From contig DATLQT010000058.1 in the NCBI GenBank assembly GCA_035535055.1, forward strand, positions 7,181 to 71,180: a DNA stretch of 64,000 bases, written 5' to 3'. Position numbers and translations under genes: made by a program. The stretch's first letter is position 1; each line of letters starts with the position of its first letter. This document shows positions 51,477-59,971 of the stretch, one piece after another. The notes beneath the pieces were generated by a model, which ran no database searches, had not been told where the DNA came from, and saw only the letters and a list, made by a program, of their open reading frames with translations. The stretch is from UBA6019 sp035535055 (lineage in GTDB: Bacteria; Chloroflexota; Dormibacteria; Dormibacterales; Dormibacteraceae).

Positions 51477-52783
51477 GGGACAGTTGGCCGCTCGGGATCA
51501 TGCGCGGCCGGGCCAGCCGGGCCGAGGCGGTCGACGCCGCCCGACCGAGCTCTTACGAGGAGGTTGCGCTGCTGTTACGCGAATCCAGCGCGGCCGGTAC
51601 CGCGGTGGTGCCGGTCGGCGGCCTGTCGGCCGTCACCGGTGCGGTGGAGGTGAAACCAGGCCAGGTCGCGCTCGACCTCGGCCGGCTGGATGGGATCGTC
51701 GAGATCGACGAGCACAACCTGCTGGCGCGGGTGCAGGCTGGATGCAACGGCCTGAAGCTGGAGGAGGAGCTCAACCGCCGCGGCCTGACGCTCGGCCACT
51801 TCCCCAGCTCGCTGCCGGTCGCCACTGTCGGCGGTCTCGTCTCGACCCGCTCGTCGGGCCAGGAGTCCACCTTCTACGGCAGCATCGAGGATCTCGTCCA
51901 GGGCCTGACCGTGTGCCTTCCCGACGGAACCATCGCCGAGGCGCGCCCGGGGCCCCGCTCGGCGGTCGGTCCCGCGCTCCACGAGCTCTTCATCGGCGCC
52001 GAGGGTGGGCTCGGGGTGGTGCTCGAGGCGGTGCTGCGGATCTCCCGGCTGCCGGCCGTGACGCTGGGACGGGGATACGACTTCGCCACCCTCGAAGCGG
52101 GCCTGGAGGCGATGCGGGAGATCGTCCAGCTCGGCATCCGGCCGCTGGTGATGCGCCTCTACGACCGCGAGGACACCGCCTTCCAGGGCTCGGCGGCGGA
52201 TGGCAGCCTGCTGGTGGTGGGAGTCGCCGGCGAGCCCGGACCGGCGGCGGCGGCGCTGGAGGTCGTCGCGGCCCGCTGCTCGGGCGCGACCGACCTCGGC
52301 CAGGAGCCCTTCGAGCGCTGGCGGGAGCGGCGCTTCCATCTCTCGCGGGAGCGGCTCCTCGAGTCGCTGCAGGCGCCCGGCTCCTTCGTGGACACCATCG
52401 AGGTGGCGGCCGCCTGGGACCGGCTGCCGGCCCTCCACGCTGCGGTGAAGGGGGTGCTGGCCGCCGAGGGGATCGGCCTCTGCCACTTCAGCCATGCCTA
52501 CCCGCAGGGCTGCTGCGCATACTTCACCTTCGCCGGCTCCGCTCCTGACGAGGAGGCGGCGGAGGCAGCCTACGAGCGCTGCTGGAGCGGGACCATGGAG
52601 GCCTGCTTCGCGCACTCGGCGACATCGAGTCATCACCACGGCGCAGGGCAGGTCCGGGCGCCCTGGGTCCGGCGGGAGATGGGGGAGTGGTGGCAGGTAT
52701 GGGAAAGGGTGCGATCCGGCATCGATCCGAAGGGCGTCATGAACCCCAACGCGCTGGGGCGGAGCGGCCGGGCATCCTCCTGA
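51473..52783 (+). CDS. FAD-binding oxidase, alkyl-DHAP synthase family
   Basis: 436 residues. PCMH FAD domain (about 20-200): PVGGLSAVTGAVEVKPGQVA, LGHFPSSLPVATVGGLVSTR, GQESTFYGSIEDLV and FIGAEGGLGVVLEAV. The C-terminal cap carries SFVDTIEVAAAWD, CHFSHAYPQGCCAYFTFAG and SSHHHGAGQVRAPWVRREMG, matching the His-rich active site of alkylglycerone-phosphate synthase, the ether-bond-forming enzyme. Glycolate-oxidase-like activity is the alternative. Neighbours are a glycerophosphate oxidoreductase and a lipid kinase, the same grouping as mycobacterial Rv2249c-Rv2252. Confidence 0.8.
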   Translation: MRDSWPLGIMRGRASRAEAVDAARPSSYEEVALLLRESSAAGTAVVPVGGLSAVTGAVEVKPGQVALDLGRLDGIVEIDEHNLLARVQAGCNGLKLEEELNRRGLTLGHFPSSLPVATVGGLVSTRSSGQESTFYGSIEDLVQGLTVCLPDGTIAEARPGPRSAVGPALHELFIGAEGGLGVVLEAVLRISRLPAVTLGRGYDFATLEAGLEAMREIVQLGIRPLVMRLYDREDTAFQGSAADGSLLVVGVAGEPGPAAAALEVVAARCSGATDLGQEPFERWRERRFHLSRERLLESLQAPGSFVDTIEVAAAWDRLPALHAAVKGVLAAEGIGLCHFSHAYPQGCCAYFTFAGSAPDEEAAEAAYERCWSGTMEACFAHSATSSHHHGAGQVRAPWVRREMGEWWQVWERVRSGIDPKGVMNPNALGRSGRASS

Positions 52784-53691
52784 TCGTCAACCCCGCTGCC
52801 CGCGGGGGGCGCGCCGGGAAGGATTGGCCGCGGCTGGCCGCCGACATCCGGGGTGCCGGGATCGCGTTCGAGGAGGCCTTCACCTCGAAGCCGCACGAGG
52901 CGACCGAGATCGCCCGCCGGGCGGTCAAGGACGACGTCGGGGTGGTCGCGGCGGTCGGCGGCGACGGCACCTTCTACGAGGTCGCCAACGGCTTTTTCGA
53001 AGGCGGGGAGCCGATACCCACGAAGTCGGCCATCGGGCTGGTCCCGTTCGGCACCGGCAGCGACCACCAGCGCAGCTTCGAGATCCCCGACGGCATCCTG
53101 GCCGCCCGGGTCCTGGTCGACGGCAGGCCGCGGACGATCGACGCCGTGCGGGTCCAGATCGGCGGCCAGACGCTCTTCTACACCTCGATCGGGGAGGCCG
53201 GGCTGGGCGCCTTCGTCGCCGACAAGGTCAACCAGACGCCCAAGACCCTCGGCGGCAAGGTCAGCTTCCAGATCGGCAGCCTCCGCGGGATCGCGACCTG
53301 GAAGCACGTCCCGGTCAGGGTCAGGATCGACGGCAGGCTGACGCGGGAGCTGACCGCCCAGGCGGTGACGGTCGCCAACTGCCGCTTCTACGGCGGCGGG
53401 ATGATGATCGCGCCGATGGCCGTGCCGGACGACGGGCTTCTGGACGTGCTGATCACGGGCGCCATCGGCAAGCTGGAGTCGATCTCGGGTCTGAGCAAGA
53501 TCTACAGCGGCGCCCACGTGGACGATCCCCGGCTGAAGCGCTGGTTCGAGCACTTCCGCGCCCGGCGCGTCGAAGTGGATTCCCAGGTCCCGGTTCTGGT
53601 CCAGCTCGACGGCGAGATCGTCGGCGAGCTGCCCGCGACCTTCGAGGTGGTGCCGGGCGCGATCCGGATCATGACTCCGCGCGTGGCTTGA
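52780..53691 (+). CDS. Diacylglycerol/sphingosine kinase-like lipid kinase
   Basis: DAGK-catalytic fold: IVNPAARGGRAGKDWPRL, VVAAVGGDGTFYEVANGFF (GGDGT), LVPFGTGSDHQRSF and VANCRFYGGGMMIAPMAVPD. CTG 52780 overlaps the upstream stop as CTGA and yields MIVNPAARGG, the exact usual start (303 residues). The first ordinary starts (GTG 52687 or ATG 52699) overlap the flavoprotein gene by 85-97 bp and add an unrelated basic extension. It phosphorylates a lipid alcohol, probably diacyl- or alkylglycerol. Stop overlaps ggt as TTGA. Confidence 0.88.
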   Translation: MIVNPAARGGRAGKDWPRLAADIRGAGIAFEEAFTSKPHEATEIARRAVKDDVGVVAAVGGDGTFYEVANGFFEGGEPIPTKSAIGLVPFGTGSDHQRSFEIPDGILAARVLVDGRPRTIDAVRVQIGGQTLFYTSIGEAGLGAFVADKVNQTPKTLGGKVSFQIGSLRGIATWKHVPVRVRIDGRLTRELTAQAVTVANCRFYGGGMMIAPMAVPDDGLLDVLITGAIGKLESISGLSKIYSGAHVDDPRLKRWFEHFRARRVEVDSQVPVLVQLDGEIVGELPATFEVVPGAIRIMTPRVA

Positions 53692-55193
53692 AGGGAGTCG
53701 TAGCCACCAGCCACCACCTCGCCTCCGAGGCCGGGGCGGAGATGCTGCGCGACGGGGGCAACGCGATCGACGCCGCGATCGCGGCCAACGCCGTCCTCTG
53801 CGTCGTCTACCCCCACATGACGACCATCGGGGGCGACCTCTTCGCCCTCGTCTGGCCGGCGGGCGCTCCTGGTCCTCTTGGGCTCGAGGGTGCGGGCCGG
53901 TCGGGCGAGGGGGCGACCATCGAGGCCATGCGCGAACGCGGCTTCACCAGCATGCCCGTCCGGGGGGCGGTGACGGTGACGGTCCCCGGGACCGTCCAGG
54001 CCTGGGGCCGGTTGATCGAGCGCTTCGGCACGGTTGGTCTCGGCCGTGCCCTGGCGCCGGCGGCCGCCCTGGCCCGCGACGGCTTCGTGGTGACCGAGAA
54101 CCTGGCCCGCCGGCTCCACGAAGACCATCCGTGGCTCTCCCAGGACGCCGAGGCGGCGCGGGTGCTGCCGCCGATGATGGCCGGGATGAAGCTGCGCCAG
54201 TCCGAGCTCGCGACGACGCTGGAGACCATCGGCCGCAACGGGTTCGGCGGCTTCTATTTCGGCGAGCTGGGCCGGGCCATCGCCGACTCCGTCACCCGTC
54301 GGGGCGGCTTCGTGACCGCCGCCGACATGGCCGGCTTCCGCTCCGGCTGGGTGGAACCGCTGGCGATGAGCTACCGCGACCTGACCATCTACGAGATGCC
54401 CCCGCCCACCCAGGGGCTGGTGGCGATGGCGATGCTCGCGCGGCTGGCCGGCACGCCTTCAACCTCACTGCTTCCGGGCCCCGGCTTCGCCCGCCGGCTG
54501 GCGTCGCTGCGGGACGTGGCGTACGGGCTGCGCTCCCACTACATCACCGACCCAGATTTCGCGACCATACCGACCGAACCCTTCCTCGACCCTTCTGCAG
54601 GCGCGCCCGCGCCGTCGGACACGCTGCCGGATGGCGACACCGTCTACCTCTGCGCCGCCGACGAGGAGGGCAACCTGGTCTCTCTCATCCAGAGCGTGGC
54701 GTTCGAGTTTGGCTCGGGCGTGGTCGCCGACGGGACCGGGATCCTGCTCCAAAACCGCGGCTGCTACTTCAGCCTCGACCCCTCGCACGTGAACCGACTG
54801 GAGCCGCGGAAGCGGACGATGCATTCGCTGATCCCGGCGATGGCGGCACGAGACGGACGGCCGCTGGCCGCCTTCGGCAACATGGCCGGCGAGGGGCAGC
54901 CGCAGATCCAGGTCCAGGTGGCGGTGAACCTCTTCGATCGCGGCCTTGAGCCTGCCGAGGCGGTCGCCGAGCCCCGGGTCCGGGTGAGCCCAGCGGCCGA
55001 CGTGTTCTGGGTGGAGGCCGACTACCCGGGCGCTGCCGAGCTCAACCGCTCGGGGGAGCTGCCGAGGGTGGAGCTGGTGCCGCCGCGCGACCAGCGGATG
55101 GGCCATGCCCAGGCGCTGCTGATCGACGGGCCCGGAGCCTGGCGCGCCGGCGCCGACCCCCGCGCCGACGGCTCGGTCGAGCATTCGACGTGA
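53688..55193 (+). CDS. Gamma-glutamyltransferase family protein, no signal peptide
   Basis: 501 residues from TTG 53688: VVATSHHLASEAGAEMLRDG, GGNAIDAAIAANAVLCVVYP, GGDLFALVWPAG, and the autoprocessing Thr in DGDTVYLCAADEEGNLVSLI, then RGCYFSLDPSHVNRLEPRKR and a C-terminal AEPRVRVSPAADVFWVE. No signal peptide or lipobox, so it should be cytoplasmic, unlike glutathione-salvaging GGT. Cephalosporin-acylase-like or CapD-like activities are alternatives. Coupled to the lipid kinase by a 4-nt overlap. Confidence 0.85.
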   Translation: MKGVVATSHHLASEAGAEMLRDGGNAIDAAIAANAVLCVVYPHMTTIGGDLFALVWPAGAPGPLGLEGAGRSGEGATIEAMRERGFTSMPVRGAVTVTVPGTVQAWGRLIERFGTVGLGRALAPAAALARDGFVVTENLARRLHEDHPWLSQDAEAARVLPPMMAGMKLRQSELATTLETIGRNGFGGFYFGELGRAIADSVTRRGGFVTAADMAGFRSGWVEPLAMSYRDLTIYEMPPPTQGLVAMAMLARLAGTPSTSLLPGPGFARRLASLRDVAYGLRSHYITDPDFATIPTEPFLDPSAGAPAPSDTLPDGDTVYLCAADEEGNLVSLIQSVAFEFGSGVVADGTGILLQNRGCYFSLDPSHVNRLEPRKRTMHSLIPAMAARDGRPLAAFGNMAGEGQPQIQVQVAVNLFDRGLEPAEAVAEPRVRVSPAADVFWVEADYPGAAELNRSGELPRVELVPPRDQRMGHAQALLIDGPGAWRAGADPRADGSVEHST

Positions 55194-55197
55194 TCGA

Positions 55198-55812
55198 CTA
55201 CTGCCTTCGGTTCAGGTAGCTCTCGATCACATCGGCGGCCCTCCGGTCGCCGGGCTCGTCCCGTGACCGGAGCCGGGCGGCGACCTGCCGCTTGACCGCC
55301 GGGGTGTCTGCCGGCCCGGTCTTGAACTTGGCGTGGGTGCTCACGATGGAAAGGCGGACCGTGCCCAGCATCCTGAGCCGAGCCCCGTAGCGCTCGTTCA
55401 CCGCGACCGCGTCGTATTGGGCGCCCGGCTCATGGTGGGCCAGCAGCCGGCCCAGCGCTCCCGCCACGTCGGCGGGCTCGGTCGAGGCGAAGCGGGCCTC
55501 GCACTCGAAGGCGACCGCGCGGAAGTGGAGTGTGGCCCGGCCGGCGTCATCGGGATCGACGAAGTCGTGCGGCGTGAAGGCCAGAAAGTCGCTGACGAAG
55601 AACGTGCAGCGGGGGTTCGCCTGCAGCGCGGCGAAGGTGGGGTCCAGCTGGACGAAGTGGAGCTCGATCTCCTCGCCGGTCTTGACGAAGGGCAGTATCG
55701 ACGCCTGCGGGTACCCGCCCGGCGGCACCGCGATCACGGTGCCGTGGCGCATCGACTGGACGAACTCCTCGGCCAGGTCGGACGGAGTCGGGTACTTCGG
55801 GGAGCGGTACAT
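55198..55812 (-). CDS. PaiB-like FMN-binding split-barrel protein
   Basis: 204 residues, ATG 55812. MYRSPKYPTPSDLAEEFVQS and PQASILPFVKTGEEIELHFV followed by ALQANPRCTFFVSDFLAFTP fit the FMN-binding negative regulator/PaiB group of split barrels, but the usual C-terminal KLSQNK motif reads AKFKTGPADTP. The role is unknown; flavin or haem-degradation relatives exist. Convergent with ggt (stops 5 bp apart) and divergent from the zincin gene. Confidence 0.7.
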   Translation of the reverse strand: MYRSPKYPTPSDLAEEFVQSMRHGTVIAVPPGGYPQASILPFVKTGEEIELHFVQLDPTFAALQANPRCTFFVSDFLAFTPHDFVDPDDAGRATLHFRAVAFECEARFASTEPADVAGALGRLLAHHEPGAQYDAVAVNERYGARLRMLGTVRLSIVSTHAKFKTGPADTPAVKRQVAARLRSRDEPGDRRAADVIESYLNRRQ

Positions 55813-55850
55813 GGGAAACGCTGACCCAATTCTCCTCGAGCCGGGGCTGC

Positions 55851-55856
55851 TACCGT
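55851..55856 (+). promoter_or_regulatory. Candidate -10 box for the zincin gene
   Basis: TACCGT ends 9 nt before the TTG at 55866. Confidence 0.35.
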
Positions 55857-55865
55857 GCTCACAGC

Positions 55866-56438
55866 TTGGACGGCGGGTACGAGGAAGCCTGGGTCTTCGG
55901 GTTCACGGCGAAGTCGGCAGCCGGCACCGCGATCGGGGGGCTTGGCCTGACCATCCTCTGCCTCTTCGGCTACGGCGCGCTCTTCTGGAGCCGGCCCATG
56001 CCGATCCCCTCGCCGCCGCTCTTCATCCTGGTGGTCGTCGGTACCCTGGTCGTCCACGAACTGGTCCACGGCCTCGGCTTCCTCCTCGTCGGCGCCGCAC
56101 CGCGGTTCTCGGCCGGCTTCAAAGTCGGCATGCCCTTCCTCTTCACGACCAGTCCCGGGCGCAGGCTGACCAAGGGCCGAATGCTGCTTGTGGGCGCCCT
56201 TCCGCTGATCCTCATCGACCTCGTGGCTCTGGCGATGGGGTTCTACCAACCGACCGTGATCGGCGGGATGCTCGTCTTCACCCTCAACACGGGCGGTGCG
56301 GCCGGGGACATCTGGATGCTGGCCCTGATCGCGCGCTCTCCGGCCGGGATGCTGTTCGAGGCGGATGCGGGACCGCGGATGGCGGGCCGGCGCCGCCGAC
56401 CGGGCTCGATCGGTGGGGAATTCGCCCGATCGCTATAA
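55866..56438 (+). CDS. DUF3267-type putative membrane zincin
   Basis: 190 residues, TTG start. Four hydrophobic segments; VVHELVHGLGFLLVGAAPRF carries HELVH (HExxH), and a second-half NTGGAAGDIWMLALI matches the family's Gly/Asp segment. Putative membrane metalloprotease of unknown substrate. The Arg-rich C-terminus is cytoplasmic. It ends 12 bp before rpsO and over the rpsO promoter. Confidence 0.82.
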   Translation: MDGGYEEAWVFGFTAKSAAGTAIGGLGLTILCLFGYGALFWSRPMPIPSPPLFILVVVGTLVVHELVHGLGFLLVGAAPRFSAGFKVGMPFLFTTSPGRRLTKGRMLLVGALPLILIDLVALAMGFYQPTVIGGMLVFTLNTGGAAGDIWMLALIARSPAGMLFEADAGPRMAGRRRRPGSIGGEFARSL

Positions 56439-56439
56439 T
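56434..56439 (+). promoter_or_regulatory. -10 box for rpsO
   Basis: TATAAT, a perfect consensus, 11 nt before the TTG of rpsO. This is the strongest -10 in the window and the clearest case of a near-leaderless message. No matching -35. Confidence 0.6.
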
Positions 56440-56450
56440 TTGCGCTTGAT

Positions 56451-56720
56451 TTGGCAGTCGAGCAGGAAGTCAAGGGAAGCTTGATCGCGGAGCACAGGCT
56501 CCACGAATCGGATACGGGATCCCCTGAGGTACAGGTGGCGATCTTCTCCAAGAGGATCACCCAGCTCACAGAGCACCTCAAGGTCAACCCTAAAGACCAC
56601 CATTCGCGTCGTGGTCTGCTCCTTCTAGTGGGCAAGCGCCGTCGGCTGCTGAACTACCTGAGCCGGAATGACGTCGGGCGCTACCGCTCGCTGATCTCCA
56701 AGCTCGGGATTCGGAGATAG
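56451..56720 (+). CDS. rpsO: Ribosomal protein uS15
   Basis: 89 residues, TTG start. ESDTGSPEVQVAIFSKRITQ, HLKVNPKDHHSRRGLLLLVG and RRLLNYLSRNDVGRY are diagnostic. In the conserved rpsO-pnp order. In other bacteria S15 represses its own messenger. Confidence 0.97.
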   Translation: MAVEQEVKGSLIAEHRLHESDTGSPEVQVAIFSKRITQLTEHLKVNPKDHHSRRGLLLLVGKRRRLLNYLSRNDVGRYRSLISKLGIRR

Positions 56721-56871
56721 GTTCAGAAGCCGGAGCCGTTTGTTCTTCCCGGTTCAGGGTCGAGCCCCTGGCAACTCTTGTCCAGCGGAAACAGCTGGCC
56801 GGTAGCTGCCGGAGACTTGGCTCGGCGGGAAACCCAAGAGGACTTCGCGCTTCTCATATGGAGGTAAGCGC
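56721..56871 (+). promoter_or_regulatory. pnp leader region with hairpins and strong ribosome-binding site
   Basis: 151 bp without a gene. Two 5-bp hairpins are visible: CAGGG/CCCTG (56755-56759 with 56766-56770) and CCAGC/GCTGG (56782-56786 with 56794-56798). GGAGGT at 56860-56865 is 6 nt before the pnp GTG. No T-run follows the hairpins, so a terminator is unlikely. In E. coli the pnp leader hairpin is cut by RNase III and mediates autocontrol; a parallel here is inference. Confidence 0.45.
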
Positions 56872-59121
56872 GTGGCAATAGTCACCAAGTCAAGAGATTT
56901 CGACGGCAAGCACATCTCGATCGAGACCGGCCGGGTGGCTGAACAGGCCAACGGGGCGGTCGTGATTCGGCAGGGCGACAGCATCGTCCTCAGCACCTGC
57001 GTCATGTCGGCGCCCCGCGAGGGCATCGACTTCTTCCCCCTCACCTGCGACTACGAGGAGAAGATGTACGCGGCGGGCAAGATCCCTGGCGGCTTCATCC
57101 GCCGCGAAGGGCGGCCCACCGAGAGCGCGATCCTGGCCAGCCGGCTGACCGACCGCCCGATCCGCCCTCTCTTCCCGGACGGGTTCAAGCAGGACATCTC
57201 GGTAGTCGGCACGGTGCTCAGCGTCGACCAGGAGAACGATTCGGTGATCCTCGCCATCAACGGCGCCTCGGCCGCGCTGACCGTTTCCGACATCCCCTTC
57301 CAGGGTCCTATCGGGGCGGTCCGGGTCGGCTACTTCGACGGCGAGCTGGTGCTCAACCCATCGATGACCAGGATGGCGGAGTCGGAACTCGACCTGGTCG
57401 TAGCCGGCAGCGCCGAGGCGATCCTGATGGTCGAGGCCGGCGCCAAGGGCGTCAGTGAGCAGGTGGTGGTCGAGGCGCTGGCCAAGGCCCACGACCGGAT
57501 CCGCGAGCTCTGCGCGCTCCAGAACGAGCTGCGCGAGGCCGCGGGCAAGCCGAAGCTGGAGTTCAGCTCGCCGACCTACCCCGAGGACATCACCCGGGCG
57601 GTGAACGATCTCCTCTCGGCGCACATCGACGACGCCGCCTACGAGCCGGACAAGAAGACCCGTGAGGGCAAGCTGTCCGAGCTTCGGAGCCGGCTCCTGG
57701 CCGAGCTCGGCGAGCGCTTCCCCGAGCAGCAGGACGTGCTCAAGACCCTCTACGACAAGAAGCTCAAGGACCGCGTCCGGCAGCGGGTCATCGAGGAGGG
57801 GGTTCGCGTCGACGGTCGCGGGCTCAAGGACATCCGCCAGATCTCGGTCGAGGTCGGCATGCTGCCCCGTACCCACGGTTCGGCGCTCTTCACCCGCGGC
57901 CAGACCCAGGCGCTCAGCATCGCCACCCTCGGCAACATGTCCGACGCCCAGAAGCTCGACGGGCTCGGCGACGACGAGAAGAAGAGGTACATGCACCACT
58001 ACAACTTCCCGAGCTTCTCGGTCGGCGAGTCGCGGCCCAGCCGCGGTCCCGGCCGGCGCGAGATCGGGCACGGCGCGCTCGCCGAGCGTGCGCTGCTCCC
58101 GGTCCTGCCGACGGTGGAGGAGTGGCCCTACACGATGCGGGTCGTCAGCGAGATCCTCAGCTCCAACGGCTCGACGTCGATGGCCTCGGTCTGCGGCTCG
58201 ACGCTCAGCCTGATGGACGCCGGCGTCCCCCTCAAGGCACCGGTCGCCGGCATCGCCATGGGACTCGTCACCCGCGAGGGAAGGCACGCCGTGCTGACCG
58301 ACATCCAGGGAGTCGAGGACGCGCTCGGTGACATGGACTTCAAGGTGGCCGGCACCCGCGAGGGCATCACCGCGCTCCAGATGGACATCAAGGTCAAGGG
58401 CCTGACCCAGGAGATCATGGGACAGGCGCTGGAGCAGGCTCGCGAGGCCCGGCTCTTCATCCTCGACAGGATGCTGGCGGTGCTGCCGCGGCCGCGGACC
58501 GAGATGAGCCAGTTCGCCCCCCGGATCACCACCATCCACATCAACCCCGACAAGATCCGCGACGTCATCGGCCCGGGTGGCAAGGTCATCCGCAAGATCG
58601 TCGAGGAGACCGGGGCCCAGATCGACGTCGAGGACGACGGCACCGTGTACGTCTCCTCGGCCGACCAGGAGGGCGCCCGCAAGGCGATCGACTGGATCAA
58701 GGGCCTTACCGACGAGGTCGAGGTGGGTCGGATCTACCGCGGCAAGGTGGTCCGGATCATGCCCTTCGGAGCCTTCGTCGAGGTGATGCCGAACCAGGAC
58801 GGCCTGGTTCACATCTCCCAACTCTCCGACCATCGGGTAGAGAAGGTCGAGGACATCACCAACCTCGACGACATCATCGTGGTCAAGGCCGTCGAGATCG
58901 ATAAGCAGGGCCGGCTCAACTTGAGCCGGCAGGCCGCGCTCGACGAGCTGAAGTCGAAGGGCGAGCCGGTCGAGGAGTCGATCGACGCCGAGAAGGTCGC
59001 CGCGGCCATCGCGTCCGGGCCGCCACCGCCCCGCGAGGCGAGTGGCTTCAGCGGAGGTCGGGAGCGGTCGGGCGGCTTCCGGGGCGGCCGCCGAGACGGC
59101 GGTGGCGGGCGCCGCGACTAG
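56872..59121 (+). CDS. pnp: Polyribonucleotide nucleotidyltransferase (PNPase)
   Basis: 749 residues. First RNase PH domain (GRVAEQANGAVVIRQGDS), helical linker, second RNase PH domain (GRGLKDIRQISVEVGMLPRT; SNGSTSMASVCGSTLSLMDA), KH (IGPGGKVIRKIVEETGAQID), S1 (GRIYRGKVVRIMPFGAFVEV) and an Arg/Gly-rich tail with RGG-like repeats. Phosphorolytic RNA decay. GTG start with a good ribosome-binding site; overlaps dapB by 20 bp. Confidence 0.97.
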   Translation: MAIVTKSRDFDGKHISIETGRVAEQANGAVVIRQGDSIVLSTCVMSAPREGIDFFPLTCDYEEKMYAAGKIPGGFIRREGRPTESAILASRLTDRPIRPLFPDGFKQDISVVGTVLSVDQENDSVILAINGASAALTVSDIPFQGPIGAVRVGYFDGELVLNPSMTRMAESELDLVVAGSAEAILMVEAGAKGVSEQVVVEALAKAHDRIRELCALQNELREAAGKPKLEFSSPTYPEDITRAVNDLLSAHIDDAAYEPDKKTREGKLSELRSRLLAELGERFPEQQDVLKTLYDKKLKDRVRQRVIEEGVRVDGRGLKDIRQISVEVGMLPRTHGSALFTRGQTQALSIATLGNMSDAQKLDGLGDDEKKRYMHHYNFPSFSVGESRPSRGPGRREIGHGALAERALLPVLPTVEEWPYTMRVVSEILSSNGSTSMASVCGSTLSLMDAGVPLKAPVAGIAMGLVTREGRHAVLTDIQGVEDALGDMDFKVAGTREGITALQMDIKVKGLTQEIMGQALEQAREARLFILDRMLAVLPRPRTEMSQFAPRITTIHINPDKIRDVIGPGGKVIRKIVEETGAQIDVEDDGTVYVSSADQEGARKAIDWIKGLTDEVEVGRIYRGKVVRIMPFGAFVEVMPNQDGLVHISQLSDHRVEKVEDITNLDDIIVVKAVEIDKQGRLNLSRQAALDELKSKGEPVEESIDAEKVAAAIASGPPPPREASGFSGGRERSGGFRGGRRDGGGGRRD

Positions 59122-59872
59122 CACCGACAGTCCGATCCGGGTCGCGGTGGCGGGCCACCGCGGCAAGGTCGGGGCGGAGATGGCGCGCGGCCTCGAGGCC
59201 GCGGCCGGCATCGAGTACGTGGGCGGCGTCGAGGTCGGTGACGACCTCGGAGCCTTCCTCACCGCCGCTCGACCGCGAGCGCTGGTCGACTTTACCCACC
59301 CCTCGGCCGCGCTCGGCAACGCGCTGGCGGCCGTCGCCGCCGGCTGCAGCCCGGTGGTGGGGACGACGGGCATCCCGTCCGAGGGAGTGCAACAGTTGGA
59401 GGACGCCTGCGCCGCGGCCGGCCTCGGGGGCATCGTGGCGCCCAACTTCTCGGTCGGCGCGGTGGTGATGATTCACATCGCCGAGGTCGCCGCACCCTTC
59501 TTCGGCGCCGCCGATGTCATCGAGATGCACCACCCGGCCAAAGCCGACGCTCCCTCCGGGACCGCGCTGGCGACGGCGCGACGGCTGGCGGCGAGGCAGA
59601 AGTTCTCCTACGCGCGAACCGAGAAGTTCACCTTGGAGGGTGTTCGCGGCGGGGAGGAGGGAGGCGTCGGAGTTCATTCGGTCCGGCTGCCGGGCGTGAT
59701 GGCCGACCAGGAGATCATCTTCGGGCTGCCCGGCCAGACGTTGACGATCACCCACCGCACCACCTCGCGGGAGGCCTACCTCCCCGGCGTGCTGCTGGCG
59801 ATCCGCCAGGTCGTGGCGGAGCCGCGCTTTTACCGCGCCCTCGACCAGCTTCTCGGCCTCGACCCCGAGTAG
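59102..59872 (+). CDS. dapB: 4-hydroxy-tetrahydrodipicolinate reductase
   Basis: 256 residues from GTG 59102. Cofactor loop VAVAGHRGKVGAEMARGL, VDFTHPSAALGNALAAVAAG, VVGTTGIPS, NFSVGAVVMIHIAEVAAPFF and the catalytic HHPAKADAPSGTALATA. Lysine/DAP pathway; dapA and lysC are not in the window. The upstream ATG 59042 would only add RGG-like antisense of pnp. Confidence 0.94.
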   Translation: MAGAATSTDSPIRVAVAGHRGKVGAEMARGLEAAAGIEYVGGVEVGDDLGAFLTAARPRALVDFTHPSAALGNALAAVAAGCSPVVGTTGIPSEGVQQLEDACAAAGLGGIVAPNFSVGAVVMIHIAEVAAPFFGAADVIEMHHPAKADAPSGTALATARRLAARQKFSYARTEKFTLEGVRGGEEGGVGVHSVRLPGVMADQEIIFGLPGQTLTITHRTTSREAYLPGVLLAIRQVVAEPRFYRALDQLLGLDPE

Positions 59873-59971
59873 ACCGAATCGACCGACCGCTGGCACACCC
59901 GCCCGCGACATGTCAGAATTCCGGCCAGGTAGCCGTATCGCGGTTGCCCGTATTGAAGGAGGCCTCACCAC

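Noticed and set aside
56890..59445. An 851-codon open frame on the minus strand opposite pnp and dapB
   Set aside because: Antisense of pnp; composition is His/Asp/Arg/Leu-rich as expected from the complement of a high-GC gene, with no domain, and the plus strand encodes a textbook PNPase.
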